This document shows, piece by piece, positions 1-9,800 of a DNA stretch of 64,000 nucleotides. Location: contig JBILGC010000007.1 in assembly GCA_044351265.1 (NCBI GenBank), positions 1-64,000 on the forward strand, given 5' to 3'. Position 1 is the stretch's first letter, and each line of letters opens with the position of its first letter. The position numbers were made by a program, and so were the translations under genes. Below the pieces are notes generated by a model, which ran no database searches, had not been told where the DNA came from, and saw nothing but the letters and a program-made list of their open reading frames with translations. This DNA comes from JAJTFA01 sp044351265. GTDB lineage: Bacteria > Bacteroidota > Bacteroidia > UKL13-3.

Positions 1-62
1 CGCTGAAGTTTGTAACTGCATTGACAGAATGAAAGCGAAAAAGATGATTAGTGGCTTCACGA

Positions 63-2009
63 TTATGGTTGTTTAATAAATTTTAGAACATATATAGGGC
101 TCTTCTCTTCAGTAAATAATTCAATAAGATATTGGCCTGCTTTTAGTGTGGCAATATCAATGCGGTTGTTTAACAGCAACTCAGACTTTATTTCTCTACC
201 CAAATAATCCAGAATTTTTATTTGCCACTTATTCTTGGCTAAGCCATCCAGCTGAAGGGTTGTTTGAGCAGGGTTTGGAAAAATAGTAGGGTTAGGAGAA
301 GCAGGATTTTCTATTTGGCCAACCCAACCGGTTTCTTTATTCAAACTATCAACCCACTTCAGTATCCAGTTATCAGGATCTAACACTAGATTGCTAATAG
401 CCCTGCCCACATTTACCTCATAGGTTTCTATGCGTTTAAAGTGATTAAGGTAGATTGTAGTATCGCCTCCTCCAACAAAATATAATCGGTAGGGAACAGG
501 AAGGGTAAAGAGTGTGGTATCAGAATTTGAACTATTCTTTTGTTTAGATTCAAGAAAAAACGAATTGCCTATTTGGTTCCATTTTAAGGTGAATATAGGA
601 ATGCCTTTTGCATAATACCATTGGTTAAAAAAGTAGGTAAAGTCCTTTCCTGAAAGTTCTTCGGTTAGCGCCTTAAATTGCATAGCATTTGCAGTGCCAT
701 ATTTGAAACGATTGAAATAAGAAGCAAGAAGGTTAAAAAATAAACTGTCATTTTGCAAAAGGTAGCGAAGTGTATGCAGCACGGCTGCCCCTTTTCTGTA
801 GGTGGTACGATAATCAAAAATGCGCTCCACATCCGTGGTGTCATCAACCCATAAACTCAATTGTGTATTGTAGCGTGCATTGGTGTGAATATTGCTCATG
901 ATTTGTGCTGCCTGAGATGGTCTTAAAAATTCATAAGCCAAGTATTCGCAATATGAAGCAAAGCCTTCATTAAGCCAGATATCTTGCCAATTGCTACATG
1001 TTACTGCATCTCCAAACCACTGGTGCCCTAGTTCATGTGCCACAATATCAAAATTAAATATACCTTGGGTGGTAAGGGTTTGGTGTTCCATTCCTCCTGA
1101 AAAAGGAGCCATTGCATGGCCATATTTTTCTTTGTAAAATGGATATAAGCCAAATTTTTCTGAGAATGCTTCGAGCATTGGCCCGGTAGAAAAAATGATA
1201 TCCTTGTTGTTATTAAAAGCAGCCGGGTTGCTGTAAATAAAATTCTGAATAAATAATGAGTCGGTGCGGCCTGCGGGCTTTGCATATTGGTTGTATTGCC
1301 TATAATTACCAACAGCAACAGATACTAAGTAATAGGCTATAGGATATGAGGAACGCCAATGATAGCTAACCTTGCTTCCGGGTAAATTTTCAGTACTGAT
1401 AAGCCTGCCATGAGAGACACCGGTATTGGGTGCACTGGTAATGATGGTTACCCAAACCGAATCTAGTTTATCTTGTAACGATTGTTTGCAGGGCCACCAC
1501 TCATAGGCAGAGTAGGGTTGGCTTAGCGACCAAGTGATTCGGTTGCCGTAAGTTGGTGAGGCCCGATTATTAAAGCCGGCAACACCTGCTGCCGATTTTG
1601 CACCTCTTGTTGGCATGCCATGATAGTAAATAACAAATATTATTTGCTCATCAGGTTGCAATTGCCTTTTGGGTGTTATGGTAATTAAATGACCGTTTCT
1701 ATAGTATGTACTAATATCAACACCGATAATGGAATCAACTATCAGGGTATCGTGTAGTTCAATTAAAATAGAATCTAAGACTTGCTTTATCTGTATAGTG
1801 GTTTGTGCGCTTCCCTGCAGATATGTGCTTGCTGTATCAATCTCAAGTTGCAGATGAACAAAGCGCATGTCATACTTTTCCATTTGCATGGTTTGCTCAG
1901 CTGTTGCATTTACTTCAACGGATAAGGATTGCCTAATTTTACCTTCAAAACAAGCATGTTGGGCATAAGCATAGCTTTGAAGCAGTAATAAAATAAGTAA
2001 CCCTCTCAT
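63..2009 (-). CDS. Secreted M1-family zinc aminopeptidase with T9SS sorting domain
   Basis: This gene encodes a 648-residue metallopeptidase of the M1 (gluzincin) family, predicted to remove N-terminal residues from peptides outside the cell. The zinc site is complete: HELGH at residues 325-329 and the third ligand Glu348 in NEGFA. The substrate-binding GGMEH motif (equivalent of GxMEN) lies upstream of it. The chosen start at 2009 gives a clean signal peptide (MRGLLILLLLQSYAYAQ); the reading frame extends 16 codons further upstream. The last ~75 residues (FPNPAQTTLQL onward) are a T9SS type A sorting domain, so the protein is probably surface-attached or released. The start codon overlaps the stop of the upstream dehydrogenase-like gene as ATGA, which implies translational coupling, although the two functions have no obvious link. 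Confidence 0.9.
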   Translation of the reverse strand: MRGLLILLLLQSYAYAQHACFEGKIRQSLSVEVNATAEQTMQMEKYDMRFVHLQLEIDTASTYLQGSAQTTIQIKQVLDSILIELHDTLIVDSIIGVDISTYYRNGHLITITPKRQLQPDEQIIFVIYYHGMPTRGAKSAAGVAGFNNRASPTYGNRITWSLSQPYSAYEWWPCKQSLQDKLDSVWVTIITSAPNTGVSHGRLISTENLPGSKVSYHWRSSYPIAYYLVSVAVGNYRQYNQYAKPAGRTDSLFIQNFIYSNPAAFNNNKDIIFSTGPMLEAFSEKFGLYPFYKEKYGHAMAPFSGGMEHQTLTTQGIFNFDIVAHELGHQWFGDAVTCSNWQDIWLNEGFASYCEYLAYEFLRPSQAAQIMSNIHTNARYNTQLSLWVDDTTDVERIFDYRTTYRKGAAVLHTLRYLLQNDSLFFNLLASYFNRFKYGTANAMQFKALTEELSGKDFTYFFNQWYYAKGIPIFTLKWNQIGNSFFLESKQKNSSNSDTTLFTLPVPYRLYFVGGGDTTIYLNHFKRIETYEVNVGRAISNLVLDPDNWILKWVDSLNKETGWVGQIENPASPNPTIFPNPAQTTLQLDGLAKNKWQIKILDYLGREIKSELLLNNRIDIATLKAGQYLIELFTEEKSPIYVLKFIKQP

Positions 2010-2689
2010 GAATAAAAGTTTTCTCCTTTCAGGTATTTTGTTTTGAGCAGCGGACATACTTTATAGCGTTCGTCATGGGTATCCTGATATAGGGCTTCCA
2101 ATGTTTCGTATACATGTTTAATCCCAACCTTATCTGCCCATTCAAATGGTCCCATGGGGTAATTGGTTCCCAGTTTCATAGCCGTATCAATATCATGAAT
2201 TTCTGCCGTACCCTCCTGTACCGTGTAGCAGGCCTCATTCATTATCATAAATAAAATACGAGGTGTAACCATGCCTGTTCTGTCCTGAACAAGCTGATAT
2301 GAGCTGCCCAAAGAGGCCATGCAGGCAAGCAATGCATTTTCATCAGATTTCTGATAAGCGGATACCTCTAGCATATTTCGGTTTATAAATCCGGGAAGAG
2401 CATTTATGCCAAAAAGAAAACATTCCGGTTTGCGGCCATATGTATGCACTGCATTAGCCAGTTGTATCTTAACCGAAGAAAGAAAAACGGGTTTATTGGC
2501 TAGGCCTGCATAATATTTTAATTGATCCGGATGCTCATCAAAATCCAGATCAAAAATGATATCAAAGCCGTGCAAATCAAAATTTGATAGATTTGTGTCA
2601 TCAATAATCGTCCACTCACATGAAACGTTTGCCAATTTATTTTTTAGCTCTGCTGTGCGTATTTTTTCTCCACGTACAAAAATCTTCAT
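2006..2689 (-). CDS. Degenerate 3-hydroxyacyl-CoA dehydrogenase-like protein
   Basis: This 227-residue protein is shorter than the usual ~285. Its C-terminal half matches the 3-hydroxyacyl-CoA dehydrogenase C-terminal domain (GMVTPRILFMIMNEACY, then NYPMGPFEWADKVG). The N-terminal Rossmann half is degenerate: there is no GxGxxG NAD loop. The segment equivalent to GIHFFNPAPVMKLVE in the intact paralogue at 26166-27023 reads GINALPGFINRNMLEV, so the catalytic His is Asn. The protein is therefore probably not an active dehydrogenase. It is the first gene of a two-gene unit with the M1 peptidase (4-base overlap) and is divergent from ridA. Its role is unknown; a binding or regulatory function is possible. 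Confidence 0.8.
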   Translation of the reverse strand: MKIFVRGEKIRTAELKNKLANVSCEWTIIDDTNLSNFDLHGFDIIFDLDFDEHPDQLKYYAGLANKPVFLSSVKIQLANAVHTYGRKPECFLFGINALPGFINRNMLEVSAYQKSDENALLACMASLGSSYQLVQDRTGMVTPRILFMIMNEACYTVQEGTAEIHDIDTAMKLGTNYPMGPFEWADKVGIKHVYETLEALYQDTHDERYKVCPLLKTKYLKGENFYS

Positions 2690-2699
2690 TTGCGCAAGT

Positions 2700-2707
2700 T
2701 AAATTTG
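2700..2707 (+). promoter_or_regulatory. Bacteroidota -7 element for ridA
   Basis: TAAATTTG matches the Bacteroidota consensus TAnnTTTG and sits 32 bases before the ATG at 2740. No good upstream TTTG was found at the usual spacing. Its position supports the short RidA start over the longer frame beginning at 2620. Confidence 0.5.
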
Positions 2708-2739
2708 TTTCCTTAAACAAAGATAAAAAACCAAAAACC

Positions 2740-3120
2740 ATGGAAAAGAAAATCATTACCAGCGCCAATGCACCAGCACCTATTGGTCCCTATAGCCATG
2801 CCAACTTAATTGGCAATACACTTTATGTTTCAGGTCAGGTTGCCAAGGATGCTGTTACTGGAGAGATGGTTCAATCCGATATTAAGGCCGAAACGCGCAA
2901 GGTAATGGAAAATATTGTGGCCATATTAAAAGAGTCAGGAATGGACCAGACCCATATTGTAAAAACCACAATATTTTGTACCGATTTGGGCAATTTTACC
3001 CAAATAAATGAGGTTTACGGAAGCTTTTTTAACGGAAATTACCCTGCTAGAGAAACTGTTCAGGTAGTAAAACTGCCTCTAAATGCCAATGTCGAGATAT
3101 CGGTGATTGCGGTTAAATAA
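2740..3120 (+). CDS. ridA: RidA family 2-iminobutanoate/2-iminopropanoate deaminase
   Basis: This 126-residue protein has the length and sequence of the RidA/YjgF family. These enzymes hydrolyse reactive enamine/imine intermediates released by PLP enzymes. Family landmarks seen are APAPIGPYSHA near the N-terminus, YVSGQV, and the C-terminal NYPARETVQV with the conserved Arg, then NVEISVIAVK. The start at 2740 was chosen because it gives the canonical family length and follows a -7 promoter element. The frame stays open back to 2620 and would add a signal-peptide-like segment overlapping the divergent gene. A rho-independent terminator follows at 3232. Confidence 0.9.
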   Translation: MEKKIITSANAPAPIGPYSHANLIGNTLYVSGQVAKDAVTGEMVQSDIKAETRKVMENIVAILKESGMDQTHIVKTTIFCTDLGNFTQINEVYGSFFNGNYPARETVQVVKLPLNANVEISVIAVK

Positions 3121-3231
3121 GCGTAAAATCAGCTACAGAAAAAAATTTCAGCTTTCAAAAAACAATATGATAGCTATGACGTTTTCAATGTCATAACTCA
3201 TCAGAGTTTTTTTCATAGTGTGGTGAAAAGG

Positions 3232-3258
3232 GGCAGAACGCAGGTTCTGCCTTTTTTT
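3232..3258 (+). terminator. Rho-independent terminator after ridA
   Basis: An 8-bp GC-rich stem (GGCAGAAC / GTTCTGCC) with a 4-base loop is followed by seven T residues. It lies at the convergent junction with the stop of the large minus-strand gene. Confidence 0.8.
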
Positions 3259-6200
3259 AGAAATCCATACTAAGGGATAGGTAATACACAGGTTTATTGT
3301 TAACCTCTCTGTCCTGAATGCCCCATGCGGTATCAAACCTCACAAAGTAACCAAATAACTTGGTACGCAAGCCACCACCCATTCCGGCAACAATAGGCTC
3401 TCGTACATTTATTACTGTTACGCGTAAATATTTTTTCTCAACTATTTTAAGGTTATTGGTATTTTCTTCGGAATAAGGATCGCTACCTACCCAGGCTGTG
3501 CCAATATCAAAGAATGGCACCAACTGAAAATTGTTTACAAACTCAGAACGTATAGGCCTGTTAAACAAATAGGAGAATATCGGAAAACGAATCTCATTGC
3601 TGATGCATGCAAATGAGTTTCCGTTCCTAATATTTTGCTTAAATCCACGCATATTAGTCGCCAATGCTTGGAACGCATAATTCTCAGTGGCAATAGTTCC
3701 TTGGGAATTATCATACTGGGCAAAAAGCCAATTGTCTACTCCACCCATTACATATTTTACTTTGGCGGGGCCAAATGAGGTGTTGTAGGTTATACGGGTA
3801 GCAAAAATTAACTGGCGGTGTATGGGTTCATAATGTCTGAAATCAAATCCCAATACATTTAGCTGCACATCTTTATTATCCCAATTCTTATAACGCTCGT
3901 AAAAAACCTTGAAACGTGTTCCATTCCATAAGTTTAAACCTTTGGGTACGGTATTGTCAAAAACAAATTCTGCCTTACCGCCATACCAGTAGTTTAAATT
4001 ATCTGGTCTTTCAAGAGAGGGTCTTGAGGTAGCAAGGAATATATCGCGGTCAGCTCTTCCAAAAACACTGAGTCTAAAACTCATTACCGGATTAATAGGA
4101 TATTTAATCTGATATCGTACCTCATTGGAGATGCTATTTACTGCCGTATTTTCTGCTGTCCCTTCTCTCACTTGACGATAAAAGGTCAATTTATGATCTA
4201 GTTTTTTCTTCAGATTTTCATAGGAAAGAAAATAGTCTGCACCTGTAAAGTCAAGTGTAAATCTGAAGCCTCCAGTAATTCTGTAATCTTCAAACAAATC
4301 AATTATTCCTACTTTAAACATGCCGTTTAAACCGGGGTTGAACATATTTTGTCCACTGGGTACAATGGGTTGATAGTAAGTATTGATAATTGAGTTATCG
4401 AGTTGAGTTACTAAAAAGTCAGAGAAGAAAGTTACATCATAAAAGCGAGGTGCAGCCAGCTTGAAACTTTTACCTAACCCCGGACCACTTAATTTAACTT
4501 CAGGTTGAACTTTGATGTCAGCTGGTTTTGTTGTGGGCGCAGTAAACTCATTAACAAAGAAATAGTCATATTTTTCTACTGTCTCTTCTTTTTCTGCAAC
4601 CGGAATTTGCGGTTCTGCTTTTTTTCTGCGCTTGCTATATGTTATAGGACCCGAAATAAAGGATTTGTTAACAGGGCCTAATTTAAGTCGAAACATATTT
4701 GGATATGTTTCAATTCTTTTACTATCCATTTCAATAGTTTTAGAAACAGGAACATTTTTGATATGGTACTTTTGTTCATCAAAAATTATCTCATATAGCT
4801 GCTGCGTTTGCCTGGCTGCATCATGAGAAAGGATGCTTCTTTTATAGTTGGTAATTGGGTAGGTGTACACAATATCTTTATTATGGATAATGGTATCAAT
4901 TCTAACCACATTGCTATCAATCACAAAAGACTTTCCATCATATTCAAACACTTTTTCCAATTCCTTAAGCTCATCAAAAAACAAGGTATCAGGAGCAATA
5001 TCAGAGTTGCGGTAATGAATATTTAGTTCTGTAAAATCGTATTCGGTTTCTATTCGAGCGGCATATCTGTTTTTTATTCCGTTGTAGTCAGTTAAGTAGG
5101 CAAAATAGTTGTTGCCATATTCAATTGGGTGTGTTTCATTGATTCCACTTGTATAGGTTAGTCTTTTAAGCTCTGTTCCGGGATTTTCAAAATCATATAT
5201 ATAGATATCTAGATTATTTTCTTGGTCAATAGTTTGAAAAGAAGGTGCACCAATAAGACTACTGTTTCGGTTAGATGAGAAAATTAGCTTTGAAGAGCCA
5301 TCCACAAAACGAGGATACAAATCATCATGCATATCATTGGTCAATTGTCTTTCTCTCCGGCTCTGTATGTCATAAGCATACAAATCAGACTGCCCTTTTC
5401 TAATAGCTGAAAGTATTAGAGTTCGCTGATTTTCGGAATAATCGAAAGACAAGATTTTATCAAATTTTAGAAATGGCGTATGAATTTTTTTCTTCGTTAC
5501 TAAATCAACTGTAGTGAGCATAACCTTACCCTTCTTTTCATGTATGTATGCAAATTTTTCACCTCCCGGATGCCATGCAGCCATTGGATAAGAGTGGTCA
5601 AGTTCTTTTTGATTGTATTTAAGTCCGCCTTTATGAATCTTTTTGCTTTTACCCGTCTGTGTATTCAGCATCCAAATTTTATATTTCCCGTTTCGGTTGG
5701 TTTTATAGATTAAGCGGTCGCCTTTTGGACTCACATTCAAATCAGGCTCAACATAAGGCATCAGACGTTTTTTAACTTTAAAGCCATTATTAGGCAAGGT
5801 TCTGCCATTGTCCTCTTTGGCATACTGGTCTCTGTAGTATTGTAGCCAATCCTTACTGCTTTGCTTTAGAGTTATGCCGGCAACATAAATCAGAGCTGTT
5901 TCAAAATTGCGGCTTATTCTAGTTACATAAAGCATTTGTGCCACTACATCTAACCCGTATTTTTCAATAAGAAACCGCCAATATGAGCTTCCGGCCAGTA
6001 AATAATCCTGCTGAATTAGGCGATTAAATTTTTTAAATTTCTGATTGGATATTTTGTCTTTGAGTTTATTGTCTTTTTCCACATCCCAGGGATTGCCTAT
6101 ATATTCAGATAAGCCGTATAAATACCAATCTGGAAGGTTTAGTAGTGCAGCATTTTGAATACGCTCCTGGATGTTTCCCCCAAATAGCAATTCATTAATA

Positions 6201-6667
6201 AGAACTAGTGCAATGCCAGAGCGGATTTGTTTTTTAAATTCAGCATGATTTCCCGTAAAATAAACAAAAATTTTGTTGCTGTTTACCTGAGATGTGCCAC
6301 CGGTGTTAGCAGGCTCGTCTGTAAGGCTAAAGTTGCCTTGTTTAAAATCACTAAGATTATTATAACAAATAATCTCCACTCTACCACTTAATCTATGATC
6401 AAGAATATTTTCAACGCTATTCAGCTCTGCTTCAGCGGTGCGTGCTGCAAAAGTTGCAAGCTCACGGCCTCCAGCATAAAAGTAGGCATCATAGTTTTCT
6501 GATCTCAGGTAGGACCATTCAAAGCGGCTATATTGTACTCTGTTTTGGCCAAAATTTGTGTACATGCCCTGTCCATGAGTATTGCTTGTACCTACAAGCA
6601 GGATACCCAATAGCAGTAACTTTATATATTTTAAAGAGGTAATATGCAAAGAATGATTAGCTATCAA
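3257..6667 (-). CDS. PD40/TolB-like propeller protein with Omp85-like outer-membrane barrel
   Basis: This 1136-residue exported protein has three parts. Residues ~1-33 form a signal peptide. Residues ~35-280 resemble a peptidase-MA/gluzincin-like domain, but the position expected for HExxH reads INELLFGG, so zinc catalysis is unlikely. Residues ~295-560 contain PD40/TolB-like beta-propeller blades (DLNVSPKGDRLIYKT, LYPRFVDGSSKLIFSSNR). The C-terminal ~400 residues look like an outer-membrane barrel of the Omp85/surface-antigen type (YVMGGVDNWLF, NMRGFKQNIRNGNSF, PFFDIGTAWVG, terminal Phe). No ATG precedes the signal peptide; the starts available are TTG at 6667 or TTG at 6649. A TTG-N19-TAAACTTTG promoter-like stretch ends at 6667, which makes 6649 plausible. 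It is probably an envelope assembly or transport component; its exact role is unknown. Confidence 0.75.
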   Translation of the reverse strand: MIANHSLHITSLKYIKLLLLGILLVGTSNTHGQGMYTNFGQNRVQYSRFEWSYLRSENYDAYFYAGGRELATFAARTAEAELNSVENILDHRLSGRVEIICYNNLSDFKQGNFSLTDEPANTGGTSQVNSNKIFVYFTGNHAEFKKQIRSGIALVLINELLFGGNIQERIQNAALLNLPDWYLYGLSEYIGNPWDVEKDNKLKDKISNQKFKKFNRLIQQDYLLAGSSYWRFLIEKYGLDVVAQMLYVTRISRNFETALIYVAGITLKQSSKDWLQYYRDQYAKEDNGRTLPNNGFKVKKRLMPYVEPDLNVSPKGDRLIYKTNRNGKYKIWMLNTQTGKSKKIHKGGLKYNQKELDHSYPMAAWHPGGEKFAYIHEKKGKVMLTTVDLVTKKKIHTPFLKFDKILSFDYSENQRTLILSAIRKGQSDLYAYDIQSRRERQLTNDMHDDLYPRFVDGSSKLIFSSNRNSSLIGAPSFQTIDQENNLDIYIYDFENPGTELKRLTYTSGINETHPIEYGNNYFAYLTDYNGIKNRYAARIETEYDFTELNIHYRNSDIAPDTLFFDELKELEKVFEYDGKSFVIDSNVVRIDTIIHNKDIVYTYPITNYKRSILSHDAARQTQQLYEIIFDEQKYHIKNVPVSKTIEMDSKRIETYPNMFRLKLGPVNKSFISGPITYSKRRKKAEPQIPVAEKEETVEKYDYFFVNEFTAPTTKPADIKVQPEVKLSGPGLGKSFKLAAPRFYDVTFFSDFLVTQLDNSIINTYYQPIVPSGQNMFNPGLNGMFKVGIIDLFEDYRITGGFRFTLDFTGADYFLSYENLKKKLDHKLTFYRQVREGTAENTAVNSISNEVRYQIKYPINPVMSFRLSVFGRADRDIFLATSRPSLERPDNLNYWYGGKAEFVFDNTVPKGLNLWNGTRFKVFYERYKNWDNKDVQLNVLGFDFRHYEPIHRQLIFATRITYNTSFGPAKVKYVMGGVDNWLFAQYDNSQGTIATENYAFQALATNMRGFKQNIRNGNSFACISNEIRFPIFSYLFNRPIRSEFVNNFQLVPFFDIGTAWVGSDPYSEENTNNLKIVEKKYLRVTVINVREPIVAGMGGGLRTKLFGYFVRFDTAWGIQDREVNNKPVYYLSLSMDF

Positions 6668-6845
6668 AGTTTAATAATCTCATACATTTAAACAAGTTGA
6701 GCTAGAAAAGATTGCATGCTTGAGGGTTACTTGAGAAAATTAGAAAAATAATATTTTGATTTCTCAAAGATTTTAATAAATTTTGATTTTCAAGGTATTT
6801 TCTTTTTCAGTAGAATCAGCCCTGAATCCAAACCACAATACAACT

Positions 6846-9800
6846 ATGAAAAACCTCAACGCTATTTTAAGAGTTACCGCATTATTATTACTATTAGCTG
6901 AGGCTATTATCCCTGTAAATTCCTATGCAGCACTTAATGGCACTTACACCATTGATTCATCTCAGGCAGCCACTTTAACCAATTACCGCGATTTTGTTTC
7001 TGCCATCAGTGACATGCGTCTTGGCACCCGTTCTGATGGTGGTACACCAAATGGGGCTGGTGTTACCGGCCCTGTTATTTTTAATGTTGCTGCCGGCACA
7101 TGGGTTGGTCAGTTAGATATTACAGGAATAACCGGTGTAAGCGCTACAAACCAAATAACTTTTGATGGCGGAACAGGCAATGCAGCTACACGCATTATTC
7201 AGTTTAATGCTACCGCATTGGCCACAGCATTCACGGTTCGTATCAACAATCAGCAGTTTATTAACCTGAGGAATTTAAGTATTGTAGGTACAGGTACCAG
7301 CTTTGCCTGGCCGTTACATATTTTCAATGCATCAAGTAATGTAAAAGTAAAGAACTGTATCATACAATTTACTTCGACATTTTCTGCTCACAGCAGCACC
7401 AATTTTTCTGCGGTGGTTCTTAATAACAGCACAGCCAGCCCTACTTCTTCAGGCTCTGCAGCAATTAATGTAGAGATTGATAGTAATCGGATTGTTGGGG
7501 GAAATGGCAATTATTTGATAGGCAATGGTTTAAATACCGGAATATTTTTTAGACGCAATCAGGTAGATAGCTCATTTCTTTATGGCGTATTTGCACAGTC
7601 GGTTGGGGCACTTGCAATTAATAATAACAATATTAATATGCTCAGTGCTGGTAATTTGAGTTCTGCAGGTATATATTTAAATAGCAACCCTCCAACTGCC
7701 TCTTCTTTTCATCAGGTAAATGCAAATCGCATTATTCAGGCAGGTTTATATGGGATTTATATATCAAGTACCAATGCCCTGGCTGCTCCTCGTTGTCAGT
7801 TAATTAATAATGCAATAGGTGGAGGCTTTAGGAATACCGGAAATCCTGCAGGTATTTATTTTACTTCTACGTATGGCTGGGATGTCTTTAATAACAGTGT
7901 TAATTTGGATAATGTTACAACAGGTACTCAAGCAGCTGCATTTTACTTTAGTAATTGTTGTACTACAGGCTCAACACTGCTTGACATTAGAAACAATATT
8001 TTTGCAGTAACTGCATCAGGGAGTTCTGCCTACACCTTTTACTATAGCAGTACCAGTTCTTTTCAATATGTTGTAACAACCACGGCTGCATTAAATTTTA
8101 ATAATTATTTTAAAGCCGGTATACAATCATCGCAGCCAACACTTTATTACGGAGGATCCTTACTTACACCGGCTAATTTAATTGGTAATGGAGGTTATAA
8201 TACCAATTCAATTATTGCTGATCCGACTTTTACTAGCAGGTTTGATTTACGACCACTTAATCCTTGTAATAATGGAACTGCTATAGCAGGCATAACCACA
8301 GATTTAAATGGTATAACTAGAAACACTCCGCCAGATATTGGTGCATTTGAAGTGAGTCCGCTTAATAACGATGTGGGGGTGGAACGCATAAGTTCTCCTA
8401 CCATTCCTTTTAATTCAGGCAGCCAGAATATTACTGTTATTATAAGAAATTACGGATCAAACACCATCACCTCTGCTAACGTAAGCTATATTATAAACGG
8501 GGGCACAACGGTAACACTGCCTTTTAGCGGAAGTATTGCCCCTTGTGGCACTGCCAATTTCACTTTCTCTGGTGGTAGTCAGTTTAATTTTATGCCCAAC
8601 ACGCCATACCAGATTAAAGTATATACCGATAACCCTAATGGTAATGCAGATGCAGTAACTGCGAACGATACAGCCAATATACCATTGATTTTTACCGGCT
8701 TGTCCGGAAACTATACCATTGATCAATCGCAGCCGGCATCTCCTTTAAATTTTCCTTCATTTACAGCCGCGGCAAACGCTTTGAATAATGGAGGTGTTTC
8801 AGGACCTGTATTTTTTTCTGTTTTAGGGTCAACTCCATATAATGAGCAAATCAAACTGGTTAATGTTGCAGGTGCTTCAGCTGCCAATACCATTACTTTT
8901 GATGGGGGAGTAGGTAATGCTAATAACAGAATCATCACTTTTGCTGCAACATTACAATCAGAGAGTCATACCATACGCATTGAGAATACTCCGTGGGTTA
9001 ATATCAGAAATCTAACCATCAGGGGAACGGGAGCATCATTTGCTTGGCCAATGCACATTTTTGGAAACAGTTCATCTAATTTTAAAATAAAGAACTGCAA
9101 CATCAACTTTACCGGAGGTAATGGTGTAAATGGCACCAATGATAACTATACAGGATTGGTAATGAATGGGTCAACCACCAGTCTTTTTAGCAATACTTCT
9201 GCCATTAATGTAGAGTTAGATAGCAATACTATAGACGGGGGCAATACCGGAATGTTTGTGTATACCCAAAATAGCAACAACATAACCATGAACAATAACC
9301 GCATTAACAATGCGAATTTTTATGGTATTTATTTTTACTACCCAACTGCCTTTCGTTGTAATAATAATATTATTAGTATGAGGCCTACAGGGGCCTCCAA
9401 TTCAATGGGCATCTATGCAAATTTTCCGGCAAATTCAGGCACCTATGCTAAGGAAATTATAGGGAATGTGATAACCGATGCAGGCCAATATGGATTAAAT
9501 TTATATTATCTTCAAGGTGCCACCTCAATGCGTGCTCGTGTAGTTAATAATATGATTGGTGGTAATTTCAGAAATCCAGATCCTGCAGGTATTTACATGA
9601 ATCAAAATTGTACGAATGTAGATGTTTGGTTTAATAGTGTAAATGTTGATAATGTAGCTACTGCAGCTCAGGCGGGAGCGCTTAAGATATTATCTAACTG
9701 TTCAGGTTTAGATGTACGCAATAATAACTTAGCTGTTACCAATGTAACGTCAACAGCATTTGCGTTGTTCTGCGATAATCAATCCAGTTTCAATCAACTG

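Noticed and set aside
1..76. Two plus-strand frames open from the window edge, ending at 32 (LKFVTALTE) and 76
   Set aside because: Either could be the 3' end of a gene outside the window, but there is too little sequence to choose, and the second overlaps the M1 peptidase gene.
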